Shown here: in pieces, positions 40,517 through 48,692 of the stretch
Layout of the letters: the number at the start of each line of letters is the position of its first letter
Numbering within the stretch: position 1 is the first letter of the stretch
From: CAMLHU01 sp039917855
GTDB lineage: Bacteria; Gemmatimonadota; Gemmatimonadetes; Gemmatimonadales; GWC2-71-9
Length of the DNA stretch: 49,879 nt
NCBI GenBank assembly: GCA_039917855.1
Contig: JBDSIR010000033.1
Coordinates: 1 to 49,879, forward strand
Direction: 5' to 3'
The notes under the pieces: model-generated
Told to the model about the DNA's origin: nothing
The model's database searches: none
The model's input: the letters and a program-made list of their open reading frames with translations, nothing else
Program-made: the position numbers and the translations under genes

Positions 40517-40776
40517 CACGCCTCCTTGACCGGCGTCACCATGACCAGGTGCCGCACCTTGAACAGCATGCCCCGGATGGACGGGTTGTCCTGCACGACG
40601 ATCTGGTGCTGATAGTGCCGGAGCCCGATGGCCTTCAGGGTGAGCCGGTACGTCTCCGCATGCCCGATCGACGAGCGGATCTGCTTGACGGTGAGGCCCT
40701 TCTTCGACGGCTTCGCCGGGAACTTGGCCTCGTGATAGGCGGGACCTTGACGGCCCACCACTGGATTGCGACCCAT
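40516..40776 (-). CDS. rpmD: 50S ribosomal protein L30
   Basis: 86 aa, longer than the usual 60 because of a basic N-terminal extension (GRNPVVGRQGPAYHEAKF). The core KGLTVKQIRSSIGHAETYRL and LRHYQHQIVVQDNPSIRGM is canonical. Abuts rpsE (stop to start 0-1 nt). Confidence 0.95.
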   Translation of the reverse strand: MGRNPVVGRQGPAYHEAKFPAKPSKKGLTVKQIRSSIGHAETYRLTLKAIGLRHYQHQIVVQDNPSIRGMLFKVRHLVMVTPVKEA

Positions 40777-41484
40777 TTAGACCTCCTGGCGGGCGCGGAA
40801 GGGGATCTGGTCGACCTCGATCCCGCGCTCCTTCGCGATCTGTTTGACGCTCACCAGATGCTGCAGGCCGTCGACCGTGGCCCGCACCACGTTATGCGGG
40901 TTGTTCGAGCCCAGGCTCTTGGTGAGGATGTCGGTGACGCCGGCGCACTCGAGCACGGCGCGGACCGGGCCGCCGGCGATGATGCCGGTACCGGTGGCCG
41001 CGGGCTTGAGCAGCACCCGCCCGGCCCCGTGATGCCCGATGATCTCGTGCGGGATGGTCTGCCCGATGCGCGGGATCTCGAACATCGACCGCTTGGCGGC
41101 CTCGACCGCCTTGCGGACGGCCTCGGACACTTCATTCGCCTTGCCGGTCGCGACGCCGAGCTTGCCCTTGCCGTCGCCCACCGCCACGAGGGCGTTGAAC
41201 GAGAACCGGCGGCCGCCCTTCACGACCTTGGCGACGCGATTGATGGAGACGACGTTCTCGACGAACTCGCTCGCCTCCCGGTCGTCGCGACCCCCGCGCC
41301 CACGGCCGCCCCCGGGGCCGCCGCGTCCGCCCTGGCCGCCCGGCCCGCCACGCCCGCGCTGGCCGCCCCCCTGGCCGCCGCGTCCGCCGCCACCACCCCC
41401 GCGCCGCGGTTCCCCGCCTTGGGGCGCACCGCCCGGGGGTGCCGCATCGGTCGCTGCCGGTGTCGCCTGCTTCTCGTCGGTCAT
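40777..41484 (-). CDS. rpsE: 30S ribosomal protein S5 with RGG-rich N-terminal extension
   Basis: 235 aa; family members are about 165-170. Residues 1-65 are extra and rich in Gly/Arg (repeated GRGG, GGQGG), probably disordered and nucleic-acid binding. The S5 core begins at SEFVENVVSINRVAKVVKGG and runs through HEIIGHHGAGRVLLKPAA. The extension is in-frame with normal start and spacing. Confidence 0.97.
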   Translation of the reverse strand: MTDEKQATPAATDAAPPGGAPQGGEPRRGGGGGGRGGQGGGQRGRGGPGGQGGRGGPGGGRGRGGRDDREASEFVENVVSINRVAKVVKGGRRFSFNALVAVGDGKGKLGVATGKANEVSEAVRKAVEAAKRSMFEIPRIGQTIPHEIIGHHGAGRVLLKPAATGTGIIAGGPVRAVLECAGVTDILTKSLGSNNPHNVVRATVDGLQHLVSVKQIAKERGIEVDQIPFRARQEV

Positions 41485-41485
41485 T

Positions 41486-41857
41486 CTAGAACTCCAGTCC
41501 GCCCTCGCGGGCGCCCTCGGCGACCGCTTGGACGCGGCCGTGGTAGCGGTACCCGGCGCGGTCGAAGACCACGCGGGAGAAGCCCTTCGACTTGGCCAGC
41601 TCGGCCAGGCGCTTGCCGACCGCCTTGCCCTTGCTGATCTTGCCCTTGCCCTCGGACGTCACCCCCTCGGAGGTGTCGGCGACGCCGAGCAGCACCAGCC
41701 CGGTGTCGTCGTTGACGAGCTGGGCGTAGATGTGCTTCAGCGAACGGAACACCACGAGCCGCGGGCGCTCGAGGGTACCCGACACGGCCTTGCGGACGCG
41801 CAGGTGCCGGCGATAGCGCTGGTCGGCCCGGGTCTTCGGCGAATGGATGGCGCGCAT
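41486..41857 (-). CDS. rplR: 50S ribosomal protein L18
   Basis: 123 aa, binds 5S rRNA. RHLRVRKAVSGTLERPRLVV, HIYAQLVNDDTG and FDRAGYRYHGRVQAVAEGAR are conserved. TAATG overlap with rplF; rpsE starts 1 nt after. Confidence 0.97.
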   Translation of the reverse strand: MRAIHSPKTRADQRYRRHLRVRKAVSGTLERPRLVVFRSLKHIYAQLVNDDTGLVLLGVADTSEGVTSEGKGKISKGKAVGKRLAELAKSKGFSRVVFDRAGYRYHGRVQAVAEGAREGGLEF

Positions 41858-42396
41858 TACTTGGCTCCCGTCTTGCCCGCCTTGCGGCGGACCTGCTCAC
41901 CCTGGTACCGGATCCCCTTGCCCTTGTACGGCTCGGGAGGCCGGATGGCGCGGATCTCGGCGGCCACTTGGCCCACGAGTTCCTTGTCCGCGCCCTCGAT
42001 CTTCACCACGGTCGCGTTGTCGACCGTGAGCTTGATGCCCTTGGGGGCCTCGTACTTCACCTGGTGCGAGAAGCCGGCCACGACCATGAGGCCGAACGGT
42101 TTGGCCTCCGCCTTGTAGCCGACGCCCTGCATCTCGAGGACCTTCCGGTACCCCTTCGCCACGCCCTCGACCATGTTGGCCACGAGGGAGCGGGTCAGGC
42201 CATGGAGCGCGCGGTGGCGCGCTTCATCGCTGGGGCGGCCGACGGTGATCGTCGTCCCCTCGAGCGAGATGGCCATGTCGGGGTGGAAGGTGCGCTGGAG
42301 CTCGCCCTTGGGGCCCTTGGCCGAGACGGTCGAGCCCTTCACCGAGACGGTGACACCGGCCGGGACCGTGACGGGCTTCTTGCCGATACGCGACAT
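41857..42396 (-). CDS. rplF: 50S ribosomal protein L6
   Basis: 179 aa from ATG 42396 (the frame is open to 42435). MSRIGKKPVTVPAGVTV at the start and IRAIRPPEPYKGKGIRYQGE near the end are L6 signatures. Follows rpsH by 10 nt. Confidence 0.97.
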   Translation of the reverse strand: MSRIGKKPVTVPAGVTVSVKGSTVSAKGPKGELQRTFHPDMAISLEGTTITVGRPSDEARHRALHGLTRSLVANMVEGVAKGYRKVLEMQGVGYKAEAKPFGLMVVAGFSHQVKYEAPKGIKLTVDNATVVKIEGADKELVGQVAAEIRAIRPPEPYKGKGIRYQGEQVRRKAGKTGAK

Positions 42397-42406
42397 ATGG
42401 GCCCCC

Positions 42407-42802
42407 TTACCAGACGAGGGCGACGAGCTCGCCACCGAGCTTGGCCGTCCGCGCTTCGCGGTCGGACATCAAGCCCTTGGGGGTCGAGACGATCGCCATA
42501 CCGAGCCCGTTCTTGACCCGCGGGATCTCCCGCGCCTTCACGTAGCGCCGGAGACCGGGCTTCGAGACGCGCAGGAGCTCGCGGATGACCGGCAGCTCGT
42601 TGTGATACTTCAAGTAGAGCCGGAGGACGCCCACACCGCCGTCGTCCAGGAGCTTGAAGTCCTGGATGTAGTGGTTGTCCTTCAGCAGGCGCGCGAGCTC
42701 GCTCTTGAGCTTGCTCACCGGCATGTCGACGCGACGGTGGTTCGCCTGGCAGGCGTTCCGAATACGCGTCAGCATGTCTGCAACGGGATCCGTCATGCTC
42801 AT
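42407..42802 (-). CDS. rpsH: 30S ribosomal protein S8
   Basis: 131 aa from ATG 42802. TDPVADMLTRIRNACQANHR at the N-terminus and SRPGLRRYV-like / GLGMAIVSTPKGLMSDREAR at the C-terminus fit S8. Start is in frame with longer shadow coding that belongs to rpsZ. Confidence 0.97.
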   Translation of the reverse strand: MSMTDPVADMLTRIRNACQANHRRVDMPVSKLKSELARLLKDNHYIQDFKLLDDGGVGVLRLYLKYHNELPVIRELLRVSKPGLRRYVKAREIPRVKNGLGMAIVSTPKGLMSDREARTAKLGGELVALVW

Positions 42803-42812
42803 GATAGCATCC

Positions 42813-42998
42813 TCACCAGCTGGCCTTACGAACGCCGGGGATCTCGCCCTTGAGGGCTTGATCGCGGAAGCAGATCCGGCACAGGCCGAACCGCCGCAAC
42901 ACGGCACGAACGCGCCCGCACCGCTGACAGCGGCGGACCGTCCGACTCTTGAACTTCGGGGTGCGCTTGGCGCGCTCGATCCAACAGGTCTTCGCCAT
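42813..42998 (-). CDS. rpsZ: 30S ribosomal protein S14, zinc type
   Basis: 61 aa. The short type with four Cys: RRCQRCGR and GLCRICFRDQA form a zinc site, so this is the type Z (rpsZ/rpsN1) protein rather than the long Cys-free form. Not its own long frame: a larger frame over 42813-43274 starts inside rplE and is a shadow upstream of this start. Confidence 0.97.
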   Translation of the reverse strand: MAKTCWIERAKRTPKFKSRTVRRCQRCGRVRAVLRRFGLCRICFRDQALKGEIPGVRKASW

Positions 42999-43006
42999 TA
43001 GGGCTC

Positions 43007-43696
43007 CTAGCCTACCCGCACGGGGGTCTCGCCGCGGAACGGCCAGCCGAACTGGCGCAGCAGCGCCAGGGCCAGGTCGTCGCGTCCGGCGTTGGTCACG
43101 AGGGTGATGTCCATCCCGTGGATCTGCTCGACCTTGTCGTAGTCGATCTCGGGGAAGACCATCTGCTCCTTGATGCCGAAGGAGTAATTGCCGCGGCCGT
43201 CGAAGCTCCGGTTGGGGAGCCCGCGGAAGTCGCGCATGCGGGGGATCGATACGTTGATGAAGCGGTCGAGCCACTCGTACATGCGCGCGCCCCGCAGGGT
43301 CACGGCGGCGCCGATGGGCATCCCGGCCCGGAGGCCGAAGTTGGCGATGGCCTTCTTGGCCCGGGTGGTCACCGGCCGCTGGCCGCTGATCAGCATGAGC
43401 TCCTCGACCACCGCGTCGAGCAACTTGGGCTGCTTGTGCGCCTCGCCCATGCCGACATTGAGGACCACCTTCACCAGGCGCGGCACTTGGTGCGCGTTGG
43501 TGAGGCCGAACTCCTTGGCGATCGCCGGGCGGACGACCGTCTCGTAGTGGGTCTGGAGCCGGGGCTTGCCCGCCTGGGCCTTGGGCGCGGCGTCGAGCGG
43601 CAGGCTGCTGCCACCCTTCTCCTTGCCCTTGCCGCCGCCCGTCTTGGGCTGCTGCTGCTTCGGTGCCGGTGTCGGTGTCGTTGTCGTTGTCGCCAT
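43007..43696 (-). CDS. rplE: 50S ribosomal protein L5 with low-complexity N-terminal extension
   Basis: 229 aa versus about 180. The first 45 residues (ATTTTTPTPAPKQQQPK and Gly/Lys stretches) are extra and encoded by GTTGTC/GGTGTC hexamers. The L5 core follows: VVLNVGMGEAHKQPKLL, ALRGARMYEWLDRFINVS-like and FGIKEQMVFPEIDYDKV. Confidence 0.96.
   Translation of the reverse strand: MATTTTTPTPAPKQQQPKTGGGKGKEKGGSSLPLDAAPKAQAGKPRLQTHYETVVRPAIAKEFGLTNAHQVPRLVKVVLNVGMGEAHKQPKLLDAVVEELMLISGQRPVTTRAKKAIANFGLRAGMPIGAAVTLRGARMYEWLDRFINVSIPRMRDFRGLPNRSFDGRGNYSFGIKEQMVFPEIDYDKVEQIHGMDITLVTNAGRDDLALALLRQFGWPFRGETPVRVG
43662..43692. repeat. Hexamer word array at the rplE start
   Basis: GGTGCC, GGTGTC, GGTGTC, GTTGTC, GTTGTC on the + strand: a 6-nt period in the coding frame, coding Thr-Pro/Thr-Thr repeats. 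No inverted arm. Confidence 0.85.
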
Positions 43697-43697
43697 A

Positions 43698-44078
43698 TCA
43701 GCGGTTCCTCAGGATCGCCTGACCGGACTTCACGGCAATGCGCTCGCTCCGGCCGTCGGCATCCTTTCGGTGACGGATGCGGGTCGGTTCCCCGGACTTG
43801 GGGTCGAGCAGCATCGCCTTGCTCACCGGGAAGGGCGCCTCGCTCCGCACGATCCCACCCTCGCGGGTCTGGGTCGGGCGCAGGTGGCGCGTCACGATGT
43901 TCATGCCCTCGACCTTGATCCGCCCCGTCTTGGGGAAGACCTGGAGGACCTTGCCGCGCTTGCCCTTCTCGTCTCCGCGGATCACCTGGACGGAGTCGCC
44001 CTTGGTGATGGACATCTTCATCCGCTCGACGACCTCGGTGCGGTCGCGCCGACTCTTCTTATAGACCAGCGGTTTCAT
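43698..44078 (-). CDS. rplX: 50S ribosomal protein L24
   Basis: 126 aa; KOW motif in ITKGDSVQVIRGDEKGKRG and the loop NIVTRHLRPTQTREGGI. The first about 21 residues (KPLVYKKSRRDRTEVVERMK) are an extension on the usual start; an internal ATG at the KMSITKGD site is the alternative. Follows rplN by 1 nt. Confidence 0.95.
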   Translation of the reverse strand: MKPLVYKKSRRDRTEVVERMKMSITKGDSVQVIRGDEKGKRGKVLQVFPKTGRIKVEGMNIVTRHLRPTQTREGGIVRSEAPFPVSKAMLLDPKSGEPTRIRHRKDADGRSERIAVKSGQAILRNR

Positions 44079-44079
44079 G

Positions 44080-44448
44080 TCAGAGCACCTCCGGCGCGAG
44101 CGAGACGATCTTCATGTACTTGCGCTCGCGCAGTTCGCGGGCCACGGGACCGAAGATACGGGTCGCCTTGGGCTCGCCTTGATCGTTGATGATGACCGCG
44201 GCGTTCTCGTCGAACCGGATGTACGACCCATCCTTGCGGCGGGTCTCCTTGACGGTGCGCACGATGACCGCCTTGGCCACGTCGCCCTTCTTGACCTGCC
44301 CCGTCGGGATCGCGTCCTTGATCGCCACGACGACCGTGTCGCCCAGGCCGGCATAGCGGCGCTTGCTCCCGCCGAGCACGCGGATCACGAGCGCCCGCCG
44401 GGCGCCGCTGTTGTCCGCGATCTTGAGTATCGTTTCCTGCTGGACCAT
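44080..44448 (-). CDS. rplN: 50S ribosomal protein L14
   Basis: 122 aa, canonical: MVQQETILKIADNSGARR, VVVAIKDAIPTGQVKKGD, FDENAAVIINDQGEPKATRI and FGPVARELRERKYMKI. Confidence 0.98.
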   Translation of the reverse strand: MVQQETILKIADNSGARRALVIRVLGGSKRRYAGLGDTVVVAIKDAIPTGQVKKGDVAKAVIVRTVKETRRKDGSYIRFDENAAVIINDQGEPKATRIFGPVARELRERKYMKIVSLAPEVL

Positions 44449-44469
44449 AAATTCCCCTGGTTTGTCGTG

Positions 44470-44491
44470 GGCCCGCGAACGATCGCGGGCC
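44470..44491. repeat. GC-rich hairpin between rpsQ and rplN
   Basis: GGCCCGCGA, loop ACGA, TCGCGGGCC: perfect 9-bp arms, flanked by GTGG and CTAC. No U-tract. The minus strand reads GTAGGCCCGCGA, in plan like the palindrome at 29630. It lies in the 70-nt gap that interrupts packed ribosomal genes. Confidence 0.85.
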
Positions 44492-44518
44492 TACCGTCAC
44501 CCGCGATGAATCGCTGGT

Positions 44519-44788
44519 CTACTTTGTGCGTTCGAGGATCTCGACCACACGCCACCGGACCGTCTTCGCCAAGGGCCTGGTCTCCATGATCCGCACGGTG
44601 TCGCCGATCTTGGCGCCGTGGTCGTCCCGCGCCTTGACCGTCTTGGAGCGGGTGATCTGCTTGCCGTAGACCGCGTGCGCGAACCGTCGCGTCAGGCTCA
44701 CGGTCACGGTCTTCATCATCTTGTCGCTGGTGACCACCCCGGTGCGGGTCTTCCGCCGGGTGCGATCGTCCGTCTGCGTTTCCGTCAT
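44519..44788 (-). CDS. rpsQ: 30S ribosomal protein S17
   Basis: 89 aa from ATG 44788 with GAAGGA about 7 nt upstream; GTG 44803 overlapping the rpmC stop is the alternative. RKTRTGVVTSDKMMKTVTVS and GDTVRIMETRPLAKTVRWRV identify S17. Confidence 0.96.
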   Translation of the reverse strand: MTETQTDDRTRRKTRTGVVTSDKMMKTVTVSLTRRFAHAVYGKQITRSKTVKARDDHGAKIGDTVRIMETRPLAKTVRWRVVEILERTK

Positions 44789-44799
44789 CGTGGCGTCCT

Positions 44800-44997
44800 T
44801 CACGCTTGGGCGAGCTCGCGGGCCCGGAGGATTGTCTCCACGCGCGCGATGTCGCGCCGGACCGTCCGGAACCGCATGGGGTTGTCGATCGCCTCGGTGG
44901 CCGACCGGAACTTCAGCTTGAAACGCTCGTCGCGGAGCTCGACCAACCGGCCCTTCAGCTCCTCGACCGTGAGCGCCTGCAGATCACGTATGCGCAT
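44800..44997 (-). CDS. rpmC: 50S ribosomal protein L29
   Basis: 65 aa helical hairpin: LTVEELKGRLVELRDERFKL and RRDIARVETILRAREL. Directly between rplP (1 nt gap) and rpsQ. Confidence 0.96.
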   Translation of the reverse strand: MRIRDLQALTVEELKGRLVELRDERFKLKFRSATEAIDNPMRFRTVRRDIARVETILRARELAQA

Positions 44998-44998
44998 G

Positions 44999-45409
44999 TC
45001 AGTCCTCCCGCTTCACGAACCGGGTCAGCACCGGGAGCTTCGAGGCGGCGAGCGCCAGCGACTTCCGGGCCAACGACTCTTCGATCCCCTCGATCTCGAA
45101 CAACACCCGACCGGGCTTCACCACCGCCACCCACCCCTCCGGATTGCCCTTGCCCTTGCCCATGCGCGTCTCGGCCGGCTTCTTCGTGATCGGCTTGTCC
45201 GGGAAGATCCGGATCCACACCTTGCCGCCACGCTTCATCTCCCGCGTCATCGCGACCCGCGCCGCTTCGATCTGCCGGTTGCTCACCCAGCCCGGATCCA
45301 GGCTCATCAGGGCGAACTGGCCGAACGCCACGGTGTTGCCGCGGGTGGCGTGCCCCTTGATCTTGCCCTTGTGCGTCTTGCGGAACTTGACCCGCTTCGG
45401 TGCCAGCAT
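44999..45409 (-). CDS. rplP: 50S ribosomal protein L16
   Basis: 136 aa. Seen: KRVKFRKTHKGKIKGHATRG, NRQIEAARVAMTREMKRGGK and IFPDKPITKKPAETRMGKGK. Near the tRNA path of the 50S. Confidence 0.98.
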   Translation of the reverse strand: MLAPKRVKFRKTHKGKIKGHATRGNTVAFGQFALMSLDPGWVSNRQIEAARVAMTREMKRGGKVWIRIFPDKPITKKPAETRMGKGKGNPEGWVAVVKPGRVLFEIEGIEESLARKSLALAASKLPVLTRFVKRED

Positions 45410-45412
45410 GGC

Positions 45413-46072
45413 TCAGTTCCCCGAGCTGTAGGTCCGGCCGCCGACATCGTCGGTCACCTCGCCCTTGAAGATCCAGATCTTCACGCCGATGGTGCCGTAG
45501 GTCGTCTTCGCGGTGGCCGTGGCGTAGTCGATGTCGGCGCGCAGCGTGTGGAGCGGCACCCGCCCTTCACGATACCCTTCGGTCCGCGCGATCTCGGAGC
45601 CGCCGAGGCGCCCCGACACCCGCACCCGGATCCCCAGGGCACCCATCCGCATGGTGCTCTGGACGGCCCGCTTCATGGCGCGGCGGAAGCTGATCCGCTG
45701 CTCCAGCTGCCGGGCGATGTTGTCCGCCACCAGCTGGGCCGAGAGCTCGGGCCGCTTGATCTCCTCGACGTTGACGGCCGCCTCCTTCGAGGTCAGCTGC
45801 GCCAGCTCGTCGCGAAGCTTGTCCACCTCGGCGCCGCGCTTGCCGATCACCACCCCCGGTCGCCCGGTGTGGATCGTCACGGTCACCTTGCCGGGCTTCC
45901 GCTCGATCTCGATCTGCGCGATCGCCGCATGACCCAGCCGGGCCATGAGGTACTTGCGGATGAGCTCGTCCTCCTTCAGGAGGGCCGGCATTTCCTTGGT
46001 CGCGAACCAGCGCGACGCCCAGGGCTTGATGACCCCGAGGCGGAAGCCGGTCGGATGAGTCTTCTGGCCCAT
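45413..46072 (-). CDS. rpsC: 30S ribosomal protein S3
   Basis: 219 aa. MGQKTHPTGFRLGVIKPWAS, KH-domain motif GRPGVVIGKRGAEVDKLRDE-type and GRLGGSEIARTE are present. ATG 46072 overlaps the rplV stop as TAATG. Confidence 0.98.
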   Translation of the reverse strand: MGQKTHPTGFRLGVIKPWASRWFATKEMPALLKEDELIRKYLMARLGHAAIAQIEIERKPGKVTVTIHTGRPGVVIGKRGAEVDKLRDELAQLTSKEAAVNVEEIKRPELSAQLVADNIARQLEQRISFRRAMKRAVQSTMRMGALGIRVRVSGRLGGSEIARTEGYREGRVPLHTLRADIDYATATAKTTYGTIGVKIWIFKGEVTDDVGGRTYSSGN

Positions 46073-46434
46073 TACTTGGCCTCCCGCGGCGCCACGATCA
46101 CCTCGACGTGGCTGGTGCGTTTCCGGATCGGGGTGGCGCGGCCCTGCGCCGCCGCCGTGAACCGCTTGAGCGGCTGCCCCATGTTGACGATGGCCGTCTT
46201 GACGTAGAGCGTATCCACGTCGAACGCCTCGTTGCCCTTCAGGGCCTTCTGCTCGGCATTCGCGACCGCCGACTTCAGCGTCTTGGCGATCTGCTTGGCC
46301 GCGAGCTTCTTGCTGAACTGAAGGATGGCGTAGGCCTCGTTGACGTCCTTGCCGCGGATCAGATCCACGACGAGGCGCATCTTGCGGGGCGACTGCCGCA
46401 CCAACCGCTGGATCGCGCGCGCTTGCATGGTCAT
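46072..46434 (-). CDS. rplV: 50S ribosomal protein L22
   Basis: 120 aa. VRQSPRKMRLVVDLIRGK and GRATPIRKRTSHVEVIV are L22 signatures; the loop reaches the exit tunnel. TAATG overlap with rpsS. Confidence 0.97.
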   Translation of the reverse strand: MTMQARAIQRLVRQSPRKMRLVVDLIRGKDVNEAYAILQFSKKLAAKQIAKTLKSAVANAEQKALKGNEAFDVDTLYVKTAIVNMGQPLKRFTAAAQGRATPIRKRTSHVEVIVAPREAK

Positions 46435-46724
46435 TACTCCGGCTTCGCCTTCTTGTCGGCCACGAGGCGGCCACTGTGCCCACGGAAGAGCCGCGTCGGC
46501 GCGAACTCGCCGAGCTTGTGACCCACCATGTTCTCGGTGACGTACACCGGCACGAACTTGTTGCCGTTGTGCACCGCGAACGTGTGGCCCACGAACTCGG
46601 GCAGGATCGTGCTCGCCCGGCTCCAGGTCTTCACGACCTTCTTCTCGTTCTTGTCGTTCAGGAGCCCCACCTTCTTGAGGAGCGCTTCCTGGACGTACGG
46701 GCCTTTCTTGACTGAACGGCTCAT
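46434..46724 (-). CDS. rpsS: 30S ribosomal protein S19
   Basis: 96 aa. MSRSVKKGPYVQEALLKKV, TWSRASTILPEFVGHTFAV, and FVPVYVTENMVGHKLGEFAP are conserved. ATGA overlap with rplB. Confidence 0.98.
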   Translation of the reverse strand: MSRSVKKGPYVQEALLKKVGLLNDKNEKKVVKTWSRASTILPEFVGHTFAVHNGNKFVPVYVTENMVGHKLGEFAPTRLFRGHSGRLVADKKAKPE

Positions 46725-47563
46725 GACTGGGTCGCCTTCCCGCGCTTACGGCCGCGCACGATGAGCTTGGTGGATGCCTTCTTCGGCTTCCGGGTCTTCC
46801 GGCCTTCACGCTTGCCCCATGGGCTCACCGGCGGACGTCCCCCGGAACTCTTGCCCTCGCCGCCACCCAACGGGTGGTCGACCGGGTTCATCGCGACGCC
46901 ACGGACCTTCGGACGCTTCCCGAGCCAGCGGTTCTTGCCGGCCTTCCCGATCGAGATCAGCTCGTGCTCGCCGTTGCCGACCTGGCCGACGGTGGCCATG
47001 CAGCGGGCGTGGACCTTCCGCATCTCGGTGGACCGGAGGCGGAGCGTCACATAGTCGCCTTCCTTGGCCACCACTTCGGCGCTCGAGCCGGCCGAGCGGA
47101 TCATCTGCGCGCCCTTCCCGATCTTGAGCTCCACGTTGTGGACCGTGGTACCGAGCGGGACCTCGCCGAGCGGCAGCGCGTTGCCGAGCCGCACGTCGGT
47201 GCCCGGACCTGACATCACCACGTCCCCCTGCTTGAGGCCCTCGGGGTGGATGATGTAGCGCTTCTCGCCGTCGGCATACACCACCAGCGCAATGCGCGAG
47301 GTGCGGTTCGGATCGTACTCGATCTCGGCGACGCGGCCCGGGATCCCGAACTTGTCGCGCTTGAAGTCGATGCGCCGATACTGCTGCTTGTGCCCGCCGC
47401 CGCGGCGGCGCAGCGTGATGTGCCCCTTGTTGTTCCGGCCACCCGACTTCGGGGACGGCTCCAGGAGCGACTTCTCGGGGGTGCCGCGGGTGATCTCGTC
47501 GAACCCGCTCACCATCCGGAATCGCGTGCCCGCTGTGACGGGACGGAATTGCTTGATGCTCAT
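46721..47563 (-). CDS. rplB: 50S ribosomal protein L2
   Basis: 280 aa. PSKSGGRNNKGHITLRRRGG-type N-part, RRIDFKRDKFGIPG and the peptidyl-transferase-near GVAMNPVDHPLGGGEGK loop (His present) identify L2. Confidence 0.98.
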   Translation of the reverse strand: MSIKQFRPVTAGTRFRMVSGFDEITRGTPEKSLLEPSPKSGGRNNKGHITLRRRGGGHKQQYRRIDFKRDKFGIPGRVAEIEYDPNRTSRIALVVYADGEKRYIIHPEGLKQGDVVMSGPGTDVRLGNALPLGEVPLGTTVHNVELKIGKGAQMIRSAGSSAEVVAKEGDYVTLRLRSTEMRKVHARCMATVGQVGNGEHELISIGKAGKNRWLGKRPKVRGVAMNPVDHPLGGGEGKSSGGRPPVSPWGKREGRKTRKPKKASTKLIVRGRKRGKATQS

Positions 47564-47567
47564 GGCG

Positions 47568-47855
47568 TCAGCCCTCGAAGACAGGGATCACGTCGCCGTC
47601 CTTCAGCACGACGATCGCCTTCTTCCACATCGCGGTCGCCCCGTGATAGCGGCCCCGCGTCACCGACTTGCGGCGCACGACCATCGTGCGCACGTCCGTC
47701 ACCGTCACGTTGAAGAGCTCCCGCAGCGCCTGCCGGATCAGCGGCTTGGTCGCCTGCGGGTGCACCTCGAACGTGTATTCCTTCCGCGTCTGGAATGCCG
47801 CCGAACTCTTCTCGGTCAGCAACGGACGCACCACGATCTCGCGAAGCGCGACCAT
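47568..47855 (-). CDS. rplW: 50S ribosomal protein L23
   Basis: 95 aa at the tunnel exit. IVVRPLLTEKSSAAFQTRKE and FEVHPQATKPLIRQALRELF fit L23. Abuts rplD and lies 4 nt before rplB. Confidence 0.97.
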   Translation of the reverse strand: MVALREIVVRPLLTEKSSAAFQTRKEYTFEVHPQATKPLIRQALRELFNVTVTDVRTMVVRRKSVTRGRYHGATAMWKKAIVVLKDGDVIPVFEG

Positions 47856-48692
47856 TTATTTGCCCCCCTTCTTTTTCTTGGGCGCGGCCTTCTTGGCCGC
47901 CGGCTTCTTGGACGCAGCCTTGGCCTTGGGCGCCTTTTTTACGGCCTTGGGCTTGGCGGCCTTCTTCTCCGCCTTCACCTTGGCCTTCGCCTTGGCCTTC
48001 ACCTTCTTGGCCGGAGCCTTCCTGGCCTTCGGCGCCGCCTTCCCCTCGACCTCCGGGGCCGTCGGATTCGCGACCGCATCGGTGCCGGTCAGGGCCGCTT
48101 CCTCGATCACCACGTTCTCGGCCCACAGGATGTCGTAGGCGCTGGCGTCGGAGTACGGCAGGACGTCGACCCGGGGCAGGTTCCGGCCCGACAACCACAC
48201 CGCCGGGCGGTGGGTCGCGGTCAGGATCAACACCTTGGTCTCGGCGATGCCGAGTTTGGCCAGCAGCTCGACCAGGTGACTGGTCTTCGGGGCCGCGAAC
48301 GCGATCGACTCGACCACGTGGACCGCGCCTTCACGCGCGCGGGCGTTGAGCGCCGAGCGCCGGGCCAGCTGCTTCACCTTGCGGGGCAGGTCGGTGGTGT
48401 AGTCGCGCGGGGATGGCCCGAAGACCACACCGCCGCCGCGCCACAGCGGGGAACGGCTCGAACCCGCACGGGCCCGACCGGTCCCCTTCTGCTTCCACGG
48501 CTTCTGGTTACCACCCGAGACGTAGCTGCGCGTCTTGGTGGAGGCATTGCCCTGCCGCTGGTTGTTGAGGAACGCGCGGACGGCCGTATGCAGCACCGGC
48601 TCGTTCACGTCCCCGTCGAAGTAACCCTCGGGCAGGGCGAACGGCGCCTTGTGGCGCGCGCCAGCTGCCGAGTAATGAGCCGCTTCAAGCAT
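47856..48692 (-). CDS. rplD: 50S ribosomal protein L4 with Lys/Ala-rich C-terminal tail
   Basis: 278 aa versus about 205. The core (ASTKTRSYVSGGNQKPWKQK, GTGRARAGSSRSPLWRGGG) is normal. The last about 65 residues are Lys/Ala/Pro repeats (KAKAKAKVKAEKKAAKPKA) like histone H1 tails and probably bind rRNA or DNA. Start overlaps rplC by 8 nt. Confidence 0.97.
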   Translation of the reverse strand: MLEAAHYSAAGARHKAPFALPEGYFDGDVNEPVLHTAVRAFLNNQRQGNASTKTRSYVSGGNQKPWKQKGTGRARAGSSRSPLWRGGGVVFGPSPRDYTTDLPRKVKQLARRSALNARAREGAVHVVESIAFAAPKTSHLVELLAKLGIAETKVLILTATHRPAVWLSGRNLPRVDVLPYSDASAYDILWAENVVIEEAALTGTDAVANPTAPEVEGKAAPKARKAPAKKVKAKAKAKVKAEKKAAKPKAVKKAPKAKAASKKPAAKKAAPKKKKGGK

